DNA from: Aristolochia californica
Taxonomy: Eukaryota; Streptophyta; Magnoliopsida; Piperales; Aristolochiaceae
NCBI GenBank assembly: GCA_029961685.1
Contig: JARWKL010000088.1
Coordinates: forward strand, 16,411-80,410
Reading direction: 5' to 3'
Length of the DNA stretch: 64,000 nt
The notes under the pieces were generated by a model that searched no databases, was not told the origin of the DNA, and saw nothing but the letters and a program-made list of their open reading frames with translations. Made by a program: the position numbers and the translations under genes. Positions 47,415 through 58,497 of this stretch are shown here, piece after piece; the first letter of the stretch is position 1; the number at the start of each line of letters is the position of its first letter.

Positions 47415-48065
47415 ATGAAGACAATGTTGGGTTCTTCTCCTTGTTCCTCTGCAAGAAATGCTACCACTACTGCTTCAAGTATGCTATCTGCCTCATCTTC
47501 ATCCTGGATAATTGATTTAGGAGCCTTCGAGCATCTTACAAGTAACAAAAATTTATTACATTCTCTATCTCTATGTCTTTCACACAAGTTTGTTACCATA
47601 GCTGACGGTTCTCAAACCAAAGTCCAAGGGAAAGGATCCACTTTTGCCACACCATCACTTCTACTCACTGATATTCTTTTCATTCCTACTTTCCCTTTTA
47701 ATCTATTATCTGTTAGTCAGCTGACAATATACTTTAATTGTTTTGTTACCCTCTCACCCACTTCAAGTGTATTTCAAGATCTTATAATGAAGCAGGTGAT
47801 TGGTGGAGTCCATGAACAACGGGTGCTTTATTACCTAGACGTGCCAAAAATGAATATGGTTTCCTCTACTAAAAATCAGATAAGGTTTTGGCACAATCGG
47901 TGGGGACATCTATCTGCACAGTCTCTTCATTATATGTTTCCTTCTCTTAAAGTAAGGTCAGAAGTTCATTGTGAGACCTGCCAATTGAGTAAATATCAAA
48001 GGAGTACATACTCTCCTTTTCCAGAAGTCAAAAGTGTTATTCTATTTTTTTTTAATTCATTTTGA
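47415..48065 (+). pseudogene. Copia X protease and integrase zinc-binding domain
   Basis: An open frame of 216 codons. The protease active site reads SWIIDLGAFEH where the family has D-S/T-G-A, followed by HKFVTIADGSQTKVQGKG and PFNLLSVSQLT. The integrase HHCC domain reads FWHNRWGHLSAQSLHYMF and CETCQLSK. The frame ends in a T-rich slip site near 48045. Copia Y has the same DLG change. Confidence 0.88.
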
Positions 48066-48754
48066 TGTCTGCAAGCCCTTGAGTGTCTCCAACTTTTCTC
48101 AAGCAAAATATTTTATTACATTTATTAATGATTTCACTCGCACTACTTGGATATTTGTATTTAAGGAGTGTTCTGAGATATCATTTATTTTTAAGTCATT
48201 TCATGCTATGGTACTCACACACTTTGGTAAAAAAATAAAAGTACTCCAGTGTGATAATGCCAAAGAATACGTTTCCCAAGACCTTGACTCTTTTTGTCAA
48301 GAAAATAGAATTATCCATCAAACATCATGTGTCTACACTCCTCAAAAAAATGGTATAGCTGAACAAAAAAATTGTCATATTCTTGAGGTAGCTCGAGGTT
48401 TATTTTATGCCATGAAAGTTTCCTACTTTTATTGGCCTCATGCAGTCCTTCCTTACGGCTTGCTTTCTTATAAATCGTCTACTATCTTTCATTATTGGTA
48501 ATAAATATCCTTACTCTAGATTATTACCAGATGATGATCCATTTTCACAACCTTTGAAAGTCTTCGGATGTCAATACTTTGTTCATAATTCATTTCCTAG
48601 ACACATCAAACTTGATCCTAAATCTATCAAGTGTATCTTCTTGGGATACTCTCACACACAAAAGGGTTATGTTTGTTATAATCCCACTCTTCAACAGTTA
48701 TTTGTGTCCAGGGATATAACCTTTTTTGAAGAGGCTCTACAACATCCAGGGTAG
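48034..48754 (+). pseudogene. Copia X integrase core and C-terminal region
   Basis: The DDE core is visible: first D in HFDVCKPL, second in CDNAKEYVS, E in NGIAEQKN. Then YFYWPHAV, a frameshift near 48440, and the chromatin-side region with DPKSIKCIFLGYSHTQKGYV. The integrase would join the cDNA copy to host DNA. Catalytic residues remain but the frame does not. Confidence 0.88.
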
Positions 48755-49521
48755 AAGGCAACAATGGATGAAGAAATGAAGGCACTTAATGATAATCAGA
48801 CATGGTCCCTTGTTCCTCTTCCTTCAGATAAAAAACTCGTTGGTTGCAAGTGGGTTTATACTGTCAAACATAATCCAGATAGGTCAATAACACGACTGAA
48901 GGTTTGACTGGTTGCCAAAGGTTATACTTAGAGTTATGAAATTGATTATGATGAAACCTTCTCTCCAGTGGCAAAAATAAACTTGGTACGTATATTATTA
49001 TCTCTGGCAGCCAATTCATCATGGCCGACATATTAACATGATGTGAAAAATCCATTTTAGAATGGGGATATTAAAGAAGATATTTATATACAATAACCAT
49101 CTGGGTATGTGGTTGAGGGGGAGTCAGTATGTCGACTAAAAAAATCTTTGTATGGTCTCAAGCAGTCCCCTCGGGCATGGTTTGAGAAATTTAGTCAAGC
49201 CCTCATACGGACCGGGTTTAACAGATGCTCTAGAGATCACTCAGTATTTATTGAAAACACACCGAGAGGTAAGGTAATTCTGGCTGTATATGTGGATGAT
49301 ATCATTTTAACTGGTAGTGATTCCGAGGGCATCCAGAAAACAAAGGAAAAAATATCTGCTGATTTCAAGACAAAGGATCTTGGACTACTCAAATATTTTA
49401 TGGGTATTGAAGTGTTACAATCTAGACATGGGATTGTGCTATCCCAAAGGAAGTATGCTCTTTATCAATTAGAGGAGACAAGAATGATGGGATGCAAACC
49501 AGTAGACACTCCTATGGACTC
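48755..49521 (+). pseudogene. Copia X reverse transcriptase, N-terminal part up to E4
   Basis: Text MDEEMKALNDNQTWSLVPLP, GCKWVYTVKHNPD, DETFSPVAKINLVRILLSLA, then the open stretch from 49109: LKKSLYGLKQSPRAWFEKFS, AVYVDDIILTGSD (YVDD motif), TKDLGLLKYFMGIEVLQ, KPVDTPMDS. The last codons meet E4 at target site GACTC. Stops near 48904-49092 inactivate it. Confidence 0.92.
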
Positions 49522-52185
49522 TGTTGAATTTATGGAAAAGTGAAATACTTCATTGACATCAATTACTTGTTGTAATCAGAGTACATGAATTTCTATTTAT
49601 AGTAGAGGAGGATGTAGAGTCCTTATACCACTTATCATTCAATCCTAATTACATTACAACTTTGACTCTTCAATTTAAGTAAGTCTATCTAAACAACTAG
49701 AAGACTAACTTGAGTAGAACTAGGAGATTTTCTTGATCTTCAAACTGATGTGATAAGGATGCCAGCTCATGGTAATCATTGTGGGTCATACTTCTTATGA
49801 GCTTGGGCCCATCTTGTGGGTCTTTCTTAGTCATATGGCCCATCTTATAATAATCTTAGATATGTGGGTCTTCCTTGGTCGTGTGGGCTTGAGCTTATCT
49901 TCCAATACTCCCCCCCAAGCTAGGGGTGAGAGAACAACTTGAACTCCCAGCTTGTTGCAAATGATGTATAAAATATTTTTGTATAAAATGACACATCTTC
50001 CAATACTTCCCCTCGCGTTGTTGCGTCCTTCCATTAGGCCCTGTGGCATTATAAGTGAGAGTAAAAATCACTCCTAGCCAGTATGCCATTGCTTCATACT
50101 CCAGTCCTAATGCTGGATGTAGGGCACACTCCACTGCTATCGGTAGTGTGTCTATCGGCATTGCTCTGAAGTGTCCACCACCGTGTCCCTCCACAGGACA
50201 ACGACTCTCAAGTAGTAGGAGACATAAAAGCCATTACAGGGGAGGTATAACATATATGTAATCATAAGTTCCTCCGTCACGGACTTCCAACCACAAATAA
50301 TTTTCATCTTTTTGACGGGGATGAAGTTCCTCCGTCATGGACTTCCAACCACAAATAATTTTTATCTTTTTGACGGGGATGAAGTTCTTTCGTCATTGTC
50401 TCCCAACCACAAACAATTTTGATCTTTTTTACGGGTAAAATAAATGATGACATGAGGCCACCTCTTATTCAATAATAATGTCCCCAAAGAGACATAATAA
50501 CTGCAACTGAATATAACGCGACCATCTTCCAACACATATAACACGAACCAAATAATAAACTTTGTAAAATAACCCATGGAATAATCCGATATAAAATTTT
50601 CTTCATTCATGCACAAGCTTCATCTTTTGTGCTCCTCCTTTCTTGAATATTTTGGTCACATAAATTTATCCACAACAAAAGGAATAAAATATATATTTCT
50701 TGTACTTCTTGTACTTCTCCCCCTCAAGCTGGGAGGTAGTGGCAGTGATCCCAGCTTAAACCAAATATCATAGATGTAGCCATAAGCCAAAATAATAGAT
50801 ATTTATAAATAAGCCCTCAAACATGGGAGAAGTGAGAAATTTTCGGATATATCAACTCAAAAAGTGACGCAAAACAATGGGCATAAATTCGGAATTTTCA
50901 ATACAATAGAATACCAACATGACATTTGATTCTTCCAATGTGAATATATCTTTAAATATATATCAGATTGACATAAAATTTTCTTCATCTAAAACTAGAA
51001 TTAAATAAATTTCATCCAAGTATAATATCTCTTCATAAAATATAATTATCAGAAGATAAATAATCTGATAGGTTTCGGTCTCTGTCTTATAGCTGAACAA
51101 AGTTTTGTTTCTCATTTTTTTCAGAACGACCATTGACTATTCCAAGATCAATATCTCCTTAGAGAAACATCAAACCTAGAATTTGTTGAATATTTAAGAA
51201 AATAGACTTACGTATATTTCTTTTGATATATAATTATCCATATAAAGTATATTTCTTGATAGTATAAAATACCTCAGAAGTTGAAGCTTTCTGTTGCCAA
51301 TCGAACCTCTTTTTAAATCTGACCTTTGCTGCTTCAAATATCGATTTATCTTTGTAGATAACTCACATAAAAAAATGGTTGAATAGGTAAAAGAATAGAC
51401 TTACAGATATTTCTTTTGATATATATTTCTCCATATAAAGTCTAGTTCTTGATAGCAAAAAGTACCTCGGGATCTCAAGATTACTGCAGCTGCTCGAACC
51501 TTTTTGCAATATGACCTTTTCTCATTCAAATATCGATATCTCACTATAGATAACTCCGATTGGAATAAATAATTATTATTTGGAAAGTAGACTCAAATAT
51601 TTTTCTGTCAATATCTATCTTGAAATATTAAAAACTACTTATATAGGTGAAAATCTCAAAGAAATCTACATGTGTAGGGATAGAAAAAAATAACTACGAA
51701 CCTAGACCTAGGGTTTAGGGTTTAAAAAAAATGATCACATTACCTCTGTGAGTTGACCAAGTCAACTCACAGAACCTGCTCTGATACCATATTGAATTTA
51801 TGAAAAAGTGAAAACTTCATTGACATCAATTATTTGTGCTAATCAGAGCACTTGAACCTCTAGTTATAGTAGAGGAGGATGTAGAGTCGTTATACCACTT
51901 ATCATTCAATCCTAATTACATTACAACTCGACTCTTCAATTTAAGTAAGTCTAATTTAAGTAAGTCTATCTAAACAACTAGAAGACTAACTTGAGTAGAA
52001 CTAGGAGTCCTTGATCTTCCAACAGATGTGATAAGGATGCCAGCTCATGGTAATCATTGTGGGTCCTACTTCTTATGGGCTTGGGCACATCTTGTGGGCC
52101 TTCCTTGGTCATGTGGCCCATCTTATAATAATCTTAGATATGTGGGCCTTCCTTGGTCGTGTGGGTTTGAGCTTATCTTCCAACA
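49522..52185 (-). mobile_element. E4: complete non-autonomous LTR element, target duplication GACTC
   Basis: 2664 bp. Left LTR 49522-49907 (386 bp), right LTR 51790-52185 (396 bp). Primer-site complement 'gctctgatacca' at 51778-51789. Polypurine complement, a C-rich run, at 49908-49920. GACTC occurs at 49517-49521 and 52186-52190. No pol. Internal text CPVEGHGGGHFRAMPIDTLP (near 50150-50194) is shared with E3. It contains the 58-bp minisatellite and the 190-bp modules. It must be mobilised in trans. Confidence 0.95.
50268..50440. repeat. 58-bp minisatellite, three units, in E4
   Basis: Units start at 50268, 50326 and 50384. Same unit as in E3. Confidence 0.9.
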
Positions 52186-52882
52186 GACTCAAATAAAAAA
52201 TTATATGGAGGCACTAAAGAAGATGTAGATATTGGGAAATATCAAAGGCTAGTGGGAAGACTTATTTACTTGTGTAACAAGGCCTGATATATCATATGTA
52301 GTAAGTGTGGTAAGTCAATACATGCATAAGCCACAACTTAGTCATTGGCAAGGACTTGAAAGGATACTATGATACATTGGCAAGCACTTCAAGATCAAAA
52401 TATTCTCAGATGCAGACAGGGCCAGATCCCCGGATGACAAAAATTCTACTTCGGGATTTTGTACGATGGTTGGAGGGAATTTGGTAACATGGAAAAGCAA
52501 TAAGCAAAATATAGTAGTACGTTCTAGTACAGAAGCAGAATATACAAACATGGCACACACTGTTAGTGACCTCCTATGGATAAGACCTATTCTCACTGAA
52601 TTGGGATTCTACAAAGAAGGTTTAATGGATCTATATTGTGATAATCAAACAACTATATACATTACATCAAATCCAGTCTTCCATGAAAGGACAAAGTATA
52701 TTGATGTGGACTGCCATTTTATACAAGAAAAGTTCCAAGCATGCCTTTTATCTCTAAGGCATATATGACACAAAGGCAAGTTGTAGATATTCTCACCAAT
52801 CCGGTCACTCACAAGATTATCTCTACCATCTGCAGCAAGCTGGGCATTTATGATGTTTTCTCACCCCTAGCCTGAGGGGGAG
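52186..52882 (+). pseudogene. Copia X RT end, RNase H and polypurine tract
   Basis: Resumes after E4 with TQIKNYMEAL, then TRPDISYVVSV, IFSDADRARSPDDKNSTSGF, SSTEAEYTNMAHTVSDLLWI, LYCDNQTTIYITSNPVFHER and YIDVDCHFIQEKF: RNase H D, E and D positions are present. It closes with 'cctgagggggag' (52871-52882) before the 3' LTR. Confidence 0.92.
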
Positions 52883-52901
52883 TGTTACAATGTGGGACTA
52901 T
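52883..52901 (+). repeat. Truncated 3' LTR of Copia X
   Basis: TGTTACAATGTGGGAC matches the 5' LTR start for 16 bases, then 'tat', then Gypsy LTR sequence. The rest may continue at 59412. Confidence 0.85.
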
Positions 52902-52957
52902 TGTGGTCCCTAACCATGGATCGTGTGATTCGACGAAGGGAGAGATCATTTTGTAAC
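52902..52957 (-). mobile_element. 56-bp Gypsy LTR end
   Basis: Matches 58926 onward in the same orientation, starting exactly at the LTR terminus TGTGGTCCC, with about four mismatches. It stops at TTGTAAC, where Copia Y RT begins. Confidence 0.85.
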
Positions 52958-53640
52958 ACTTCAATGCCTAAGAAATATTTGATTAATCCAAGATCCTTCA
53001 TCTTGAATCCTGCACATATTTTCTCCTTTGTTTTCTGAATGCCCTTGGAATCGCTTCCAGTTAAAATAATATCATCAACATATACAGCTAGAATCACCTT
53101 ACCTCTCGCTGTATTTTCAATAAATATTGAGTAATCTGTAGAGCATTTGTAAAAACCGGGCCATTTGATGGCTTGACTAAATTTCTCAAACAACCATGCC
53201 CGAGGGGATTAGACCATATAGAGATTTTTTAAGGCGGCAGACGGACTTTACACCTCCCCCCCCCCCCCCCCCTCAACCACATACCCCGGTGTGGTTGTTG
53301 CATGTAAATTTCTTCTTTAATATCACCATTTAGAAATGCATTTTTTACGTTTAGTTGATATATTGGCCATTATGAATTGCCTACAAGAGATAATAAGACA
53401 CGTACTGAGTTCATTTTTGCCATTGGAAAGAAGGTTTCTTCATAATCAATTCCATAGCACTGAGTATAACCTTTTGCAACCACTCGAGCCTTCAGTCATG
53501 CAATGGACCCATCCGGATCATGTTTGATAGTATAAACCCACTAGCAACCAACGAGTTTTTTATCTGTGGGAACAAGAACCAATGACCATGTATGATTGTC
53601 ATTAAGTGTCAACATTTCTTCATCCATTGCTTAATTCCAC
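52958..53640 (-). pseudogene. Copia Y reverse transcriptase fragment
   Basis: Text MDEEMLTLNDNHTW, CKWVYTIKHDPDGSIA-like, WFEKFSQAI, AVYVDDIILTGSDSKGI (YVDD) and DLGLIKYFLGIEVLQ. A 17-bp homopolymer (53256-53272, C on this strand) replaces the GGGGGA of X codons at VVEGES, breaking the frame. The 3' end fuses to the Gypsy LTR, giving an artificial frame ending SMVRDHNSPTL. Confidence 0.88.
53256..53272. repeat. 17-bp C homopolymer in Copia Y RT
   Basis: In X the same place (near 49118) has only five G in sense orientation. Confidence 0.85.
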
Positions 53641-53817
53641 CCTGGATGTTGTAGAGCCTCCTGATATGACTATGGAACAAATATGGAGGAAATAGAAGAA
53701 AGAAACTGACAACATAAAGGTGAGAGGCGATGATGAGACACAAAATTGGAAATAGGATGAGAAGTAGAAGGTTGAGTGCATGACCGAGGTTCTTTCCGTA
53801 TAGCAATAGGGCGAGTA

Positions 53818-54336
53818 TCATATTGAGGACAAAAACAAAACAGGTGATGAAGGACTTACCTCTGGTGGATCTGTTAACTCGGTAGGTGTGGTGTCGACCA
53901 CTTGCTCTGGGGGTTGAATGAACTCTGTATCATGAGGCACAACTGGTCTAGGGGAACTTGGTACTGAGGATAGACCAGGAGGATTGCTATCAGAATAATA
54001 TGAGGAGTCTTCAACAAATGTTACATCCCCGGACACAAATGAACGTTGAAGAGTAGGACTATAATAAACATAACCCTTTTGTGTGCGAGAGTATCCCAAA
54101 AAAATACACTTGATAGATTTAGGATCAAGTTTGCTGTGTCTAGATAATGAGTTATGAACAAAACATTGACATCCAAAGACTTTCAACGGTAACGAAAACG
54201 GATAATCATTCGGTAATAATCTAGAGTAGGGAGATTTATTACCAAGAACAGTAGATGGTAGACGAATAATAAGAAAGCAAGTCGTAAGGACAACATGAGG
54301 CCAATAAAAGTATGGATCTTTCATAGCATATAACAA
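53818..54336 (-). pseudogene. Copia Y integrase C-terminal and linker region
   Basis: Text YAMKDPYFYWPHVVLTTCFL, LDPKSIKCIFLGYSRTQKGY, DSNPPGLSSVPSSPRP and QPPEQVVDTTPTELTDPPE. The Pro/Ser-rich linker precedes RT and corresponds to the linker pieces in D0-D2. 172 codons are open; the frame is lost at both ends. Confidence 0.82.
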
Positions 54337-54348
54337 ACTTTGAGCTAC

Positions 54349-55038
54349 TCAGAGAATATGATGATTTTTCTGTTCGGCTACACCATTTTTTTTAGGAGTG
54401 TAGGCGCATGATGTTTGATGGATAATGCCATTTTCTTGACAAAAAGAGTCAAGGTCTTTGGAAATGTATTCTTTGGCATTATCAGACCAAAGAATTTTTA
54501 TTTTCTTACCAAATTGTGTGAGTACCATAGCATGAAATGTCTTTAAAATGTATGGTATCTCAGAACGCTCCTTAAAGACAAACAACCAAGTTGTGCGAGT
54601 GAAATCATCAATAAAAGTAATAAAATATTTTATTTGAGAAATATTAAAGACACTTAAGGGCCCCCAAACATCAATATGAATTAACGAAAATGGAGTGTCA
54701 CTTTTGACTTCTGGACAAGGAGAGTATGTACTCCTTTGATATTTACTCAATAGACAGACCTCACAACGAAATTCTAACCTGACTTGAAGAGATGGAAACA
54801 TATAATGAAGAGATTGTGCAGAAGGATGTTCAAACCGATTGTGCCATAAACGTGTTTGATTTTCAGTAGTAGAAACCATATTGATTTTTAGCACGTCCAA
54901 GTAGTAAAGCCCCCCTTGTTCATGGACTCCACCAATCACCTGCTTCATTACAAGATCCTGAAAGACACATGAAGTGGGTGAGAAGGTAACCGAGTAATTA
55001 AAATATTTTGTAAGCTGACTAACAGATAATAGGTTCAA
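54349..55038 (-). pseudogene. Copia Y integrase core
   Basis: A 229-codon open frame: LLSVSQLTKYF, then HHCC domain LWHNRFEHPSAQSLHYMF and CEVCLLSK, then DDE residues in IHIDVWGPLS, WSDNAKEYIS and NGVAEQKNHH. All catalytic residues are present, so it is better preserved than in X. A stop after HHIL ends it. Confidence 0.9.
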
Positions 55039-55505
55039 TGGAAAAGTAGGAACAAAATGAATATCGGTGAGCGGAAGTGATGGGGTGATAGAAGTGGAAC
55101 CTTGGTTTGAGAACCGTCAGCTATGGTAATGAACTTGTGTGAAAGACTTGGAGATAGAGAATGTAATAAATTTTTGTCACTTGTAATATGCTCGAAGGCT
55201 CCTAAATCTACTATCCAGGATGAAGATGAGGCAGATAGCATACCTAAAGCGGTAGTGGCAGCAGTAGTCGCGGAGGAACTAGGAGAAGAACCTAGTTTTG
55301 TCTTCATTTTTTGAAATAGCTCATACTCTTCGTCAATAATATTTTTTTGTGCAACTATTGTTGTGGGATGTTCTTCTTTTGTATCACTCCTAAAGGCTTG
55401 ATTAGCCCTTGTCAATTCTGACTTTTCATTTGCTTTATAACATATTTCTTTATAATGGCCATATTTTCCACAATAAGTGCATGCCCTATAACGACACTGA
55501 TCCAT
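55035..55505 (-). pseudogene. Copia Y zinc knuckle 2 and protease
   Basis: Knuckle text CTYCGKYGHYKEICYK is intact; knuckle 1, CTHCKFFGHTMDQC, lies just upstream in another frame. The protease active site reads SWIVDLGAFEHITSD: Asp-Leu-Gly in place of Asp-Ser/Thr-Gly, as in X. A frameshift after SQTKV separates it from the integrase. Confidence 0.88.
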
Positions 55506-55699
55506 TGTGTGGCCAAAAAATTTACAATGAGTACATTTGGTATCATATGTTTTGCGAGCACCAGTCTTTCCACCTCTTCCTCTACCCCCTCTATAACCTC
55601 TACATCGGTCTCGACCGTGGTCAGATGATTATCCTCTATGATCAGAATACATAGCGGATGATACATCAATAGTGGAGGAACAAATGTCTGGAATACGAA

Positions 55700-56349
55700 G
55701 TAGTGCTGCACACACATCATCAAACTTTGGGACAACAGAAGCACTCAAAAGTTGACTCTTGGAAATCTCAAGATGATGTTTAACATTTGCAAGACAAATA
55801 GCAGTAATTAAGGCTTCTATTTGTCTTGGATGGACATATCAGTGGTTGAGGGCTGAGCTAACTTCCGTTCTTGAAGAAAGCCTCTAAAGCGGGCCAAGTA
55901 CTCATGAATATTTTCTCCTTGTTTAGTATTCAACATTCTTTGGAGAATATCATAGGGTCTACGTAGTGTATCCGGTCATGAGTATAGTTTAGCACATGTC
56001 TTCCAAATTTATTTAGCAGTATCAAGATAAATAACATTACTAGAGACATATTCTTCCATGCTATTTATTATCCAAACAATTACCAAAGTATCATTCTTCA
56101 GCCATTTCATATAAATATATCATCTTCATCAACAGGTGGTTTTCAAGTAGTGAGGTGACCTAGTAGGTCTTTTGTTATAAGAAACCTCCGAACCGATGTA
56201 GACCAAATCATAAAATTTGATACCCCACGTAAGGCTATGGTGGTGATTCTCAGTATATCACCTTTGATATTCGTATTTTCATCAGCCATGATAGACATTT
56301 CTTCAAAAAAAATTCTAATAATAACACCAAGTAACACTTCTTCAATCAA
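55700..56349 (-). pseudogene. Copia Y gag
   Basis: Starts near 56289 at MADENTNIKGDILRITTIAL, continues SNFMIWSTSVRRFLITKDLL, with a stop after LGHLTT at the same place as in X. Later gag text is broken by stops and shifts. Same gag family as X. Confidence 0.8.
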
Positions 56350-56768
56350 CTCGATGATGTATGGGAAAATTTAGCATCAATGCTAAATTACCATTCTTAT
56401 TTTTTCCCCCAAAAAACCACTCATAAGAGGCTCAATAACATTCTTCTATATCAGGGAACTCTTATCCCACGAAAAAAAATTCCAATCATTTGATTATGGA
56501 CTGATCTCGGTAAAAAGAATTTCCAAACCGATAAAACTGTTTTGATAGCTCCTTCTAGATAGAGAGGCATGCATATCCATAACATAATATGATGAAATCA
56601 TTCACATATTCATCCTTGAATCATCTTCTAAATTCGAAAACCAGTTGAATACTTATATCTCTGTTCGTGTTCTTCCTTCATAAAAGAGCCTTCTTTGAGT
56701 GGTGTTGATCATCACTTCTCTAGAGCATTCCTTTGACGAGGGATCCTAAATATAATGCTCTGATACCA

Positions 56769-57405
56769 TGTTGGATTTAGGATCCCTTTTCCATAATTTC
56801 GAGAAAGCGAAAGAAGAAAGAAAACAGAGAAGAAGAGAAGAAGAGCTTTTGGGCAGAGAGAAGAAAAAATAAAAGAGCAAAGAGAGGTTGCGCCAAGCAA
56901 AGGGAGAGAGAGAGAGAGTAACTCGAGAATCAGATGTGTAACTTGATTAATTCTGAATTATAACACCTCTATTTATAGTAGAGGAGAAGGTAAAGTCCTT
57001 ATACAATTAGCCTTGCAATACTAATTACATTCCAACTTTAACTCTCTAAGATAAGTCTATTTAAACCAAACTACTAGAAGCATAATATGAGTTGAACTAG
57101 AACTCTTGCTTTCTTCACTTGACTATAGGGGAGAAGGCCAGCTCATATCCTTATCCTTGTGGGTCCCTCGTGATCTTCCAACTCATCTTGATAAGGTTGA
57201 CAACTCGTGAGATATTTGTGGGTCCCACTTGATCTTCAAGTCTTCTAACTCAATTCTACTTGTGTTTCTTGATTCCTTAACTCGTGCTTGCTTGGGTGAG
57301 GACTCTTCTTGGTTTCCCACATCTTCTAGGACTCTTCTCTGTGTCCCATGACCTCATGGTGGGTCCCGCCAGCTCGAGCTCCATGGTGGGTCCCACATTG
57401 TAACA
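56769..57405 (-). repeat. 5' LTR of Copia Y (637 bp)
   Basis: On the minus strand TGTTACAATGTGGGACCC to AAATCCAACA. The primer site TGGTATCAGAGC is perfect (complement at 56757-56768). Its right end abuts Gypsy protease sequence at 57406. Confidence 0.92.
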
Positions 57406-57730
57406 TGTAAATGTGGAAGAACTTTAGCTTTACGACCCTGTAAAGTTACCGTGTGGCCTGGCAACTCTAAGCTCATGGGCAATGTAGCGAAATCTCACAA
57501 GATTGGTCCCAACGTTTGGAGCCATTTAATGCCCAAAACTATATCAAATCCTGCTAGTGGTATGATGAGAAATTCCCCATAAAATTGTTGACCTTCAATC
57601 GAAAACATAACTGCCTTGTTGACCCCATAACTTGGAACCTTTTCTCCATCAGCCATCGAAACCGAAGCTATTGGCCTAGGTTGAATCAGAAGTTGTAAAT
57701 GATGGATAGTAGTGAAACTCAAAAATTATG
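57406..57730 (-). pseudogene. Gypsy aspartic protease region
   Basis: Text SLVDSGSTHNF (active site DSG) with a frameshift right after, then LSFTTIHHLQL, ASVSMADGEKVPSYGV, FYGEFLIIPLAGFDIVLGIK and, past a Trp-to-stop change, DFATLPMSLELPGHTVTLQG. The 'DIVLGIKWL' and 'GHTVTLQG' wording is typical of plant Gypsy pol proteases. The reading stops at the Copia Y LTR. Confidence 0.88.
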
Positions 57731-57774
57731 AGTACTCCCCGAGTCCACCAGACTTAAGAGTGGTTGCTCGCTGA

Positions 57775-58223
57775 TTAGGGCACATACTTGCATGGTTTTG
57801 GTGGATTGGAGTCCTGTGATGGAGTGGAGAGAAATTGCAGGATCTTCCACCTCTGGGCTTCTGCCTCCTCATTATCCACTTCCAACCAAAATAATTTTTT
57901 ACATTGATAACCAAACGTGTACTGCTCATCACAATTATAACATAATCCTTTTGACCTTCTTTCTTCCATCTCGGCTCTGTTCAATTTCCTGAAGAATGTC
58001 GGTTGAGAAGGACTGGGCTTAGGGCTTGAGGAGCACCAGCAGTAACATTAGTCCGCCATGGTTGACCTGTGGAGGTGGCTCCAACACTAGGTTCCCTTCC
58101 TTGCCAATTAGGCCTTCGGAAGTGAATCTTTTGTTTGGCTTCTAATGTTCTGGCCAAATTCATTGCTCTTGCTAAATTAGTAGGGGCAAGCAGTTCCACT
58201 TCTAAGAGTAGGGACTCTGTCAA
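57775..58223 (-). pseudogene. Gypsy gag end and zinc knuckle
   Basis: Text LARAMNLARTLEAKQKIHFR, then RRSKGLCYNCDEQYTFGYQC-KKLFWLE. The knuckle keeps three cysteines but its histidine is tyrosine (GYQC where the family has GHRC), so zinc binding would be lost. Confidence 0.82.
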
Positions 58224-58497
58224 GCCTGCTGTAAACAGACCTACCTCCTAGTCCACGCGGACAACCTTGCTGGCCCTTGCCAATTTTTCTTGGAATAATT
58301 TTTTATAGTGCTCTACACTACCTTTTGGCGTAGCAGCACTAGATCCTTCAATAGGTTACTTTGAGCCAGTGGCCCAAACAGAATTATAGACAACTCTTTA
58401 AATTCATTCCAATCTAAATTCGGATTCTCCAATTCTAACTGATGGCCCCATAGCTGCGCTTCATCGAGCATGTGGAAGGTGGGCAACCCCACCTTGT

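Larger units (their letters stand above)
45361..52901 (+). mobile_element. Copia X: near full-length Copia element, 3' LTR truncated, E4 nested in RT
   Basis: Order: 5' LTR, primer site, gag, zinc knuckles, protease, integrase, RT, RNase H, polypurine tract, first 16-19 bp of 3' LTR. Protease-integrase-RT-RNase H order defines Copia. Interrupted at 49522-52185. Several frameshifts and stops make it inactive. Confidence 0.93.
52958..57405 (-). mobile_element. Copia Y: second copy of the Copia X family, 3' end deleted
   Basis: Minus orientation, tail to tail with X. Contains 5' LTR, primer site, gag, knuckles, protease, integrase and the first part of RT. RT is cut after GIEVLQ. RNase H and the 3' LTR are missing. 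Confidence 0.93.

Noticed and set aside
52885..53193. 102-codon frame ending SMVRDHNSPTL as a novel protein
   Set aside because: It is a fusion of Copia Y RT with a 56-bp Gypsy LTR end at a microhomology junction; not a gene.
45361..57405. Integrated DNA virus or pararetrovirus
   Set aside because: Gene order gag-protease-integrase-RT-RNase H between LTRs with polypurine tract and tRNA-Met site is Copia; no movement protein or coat motif seen.
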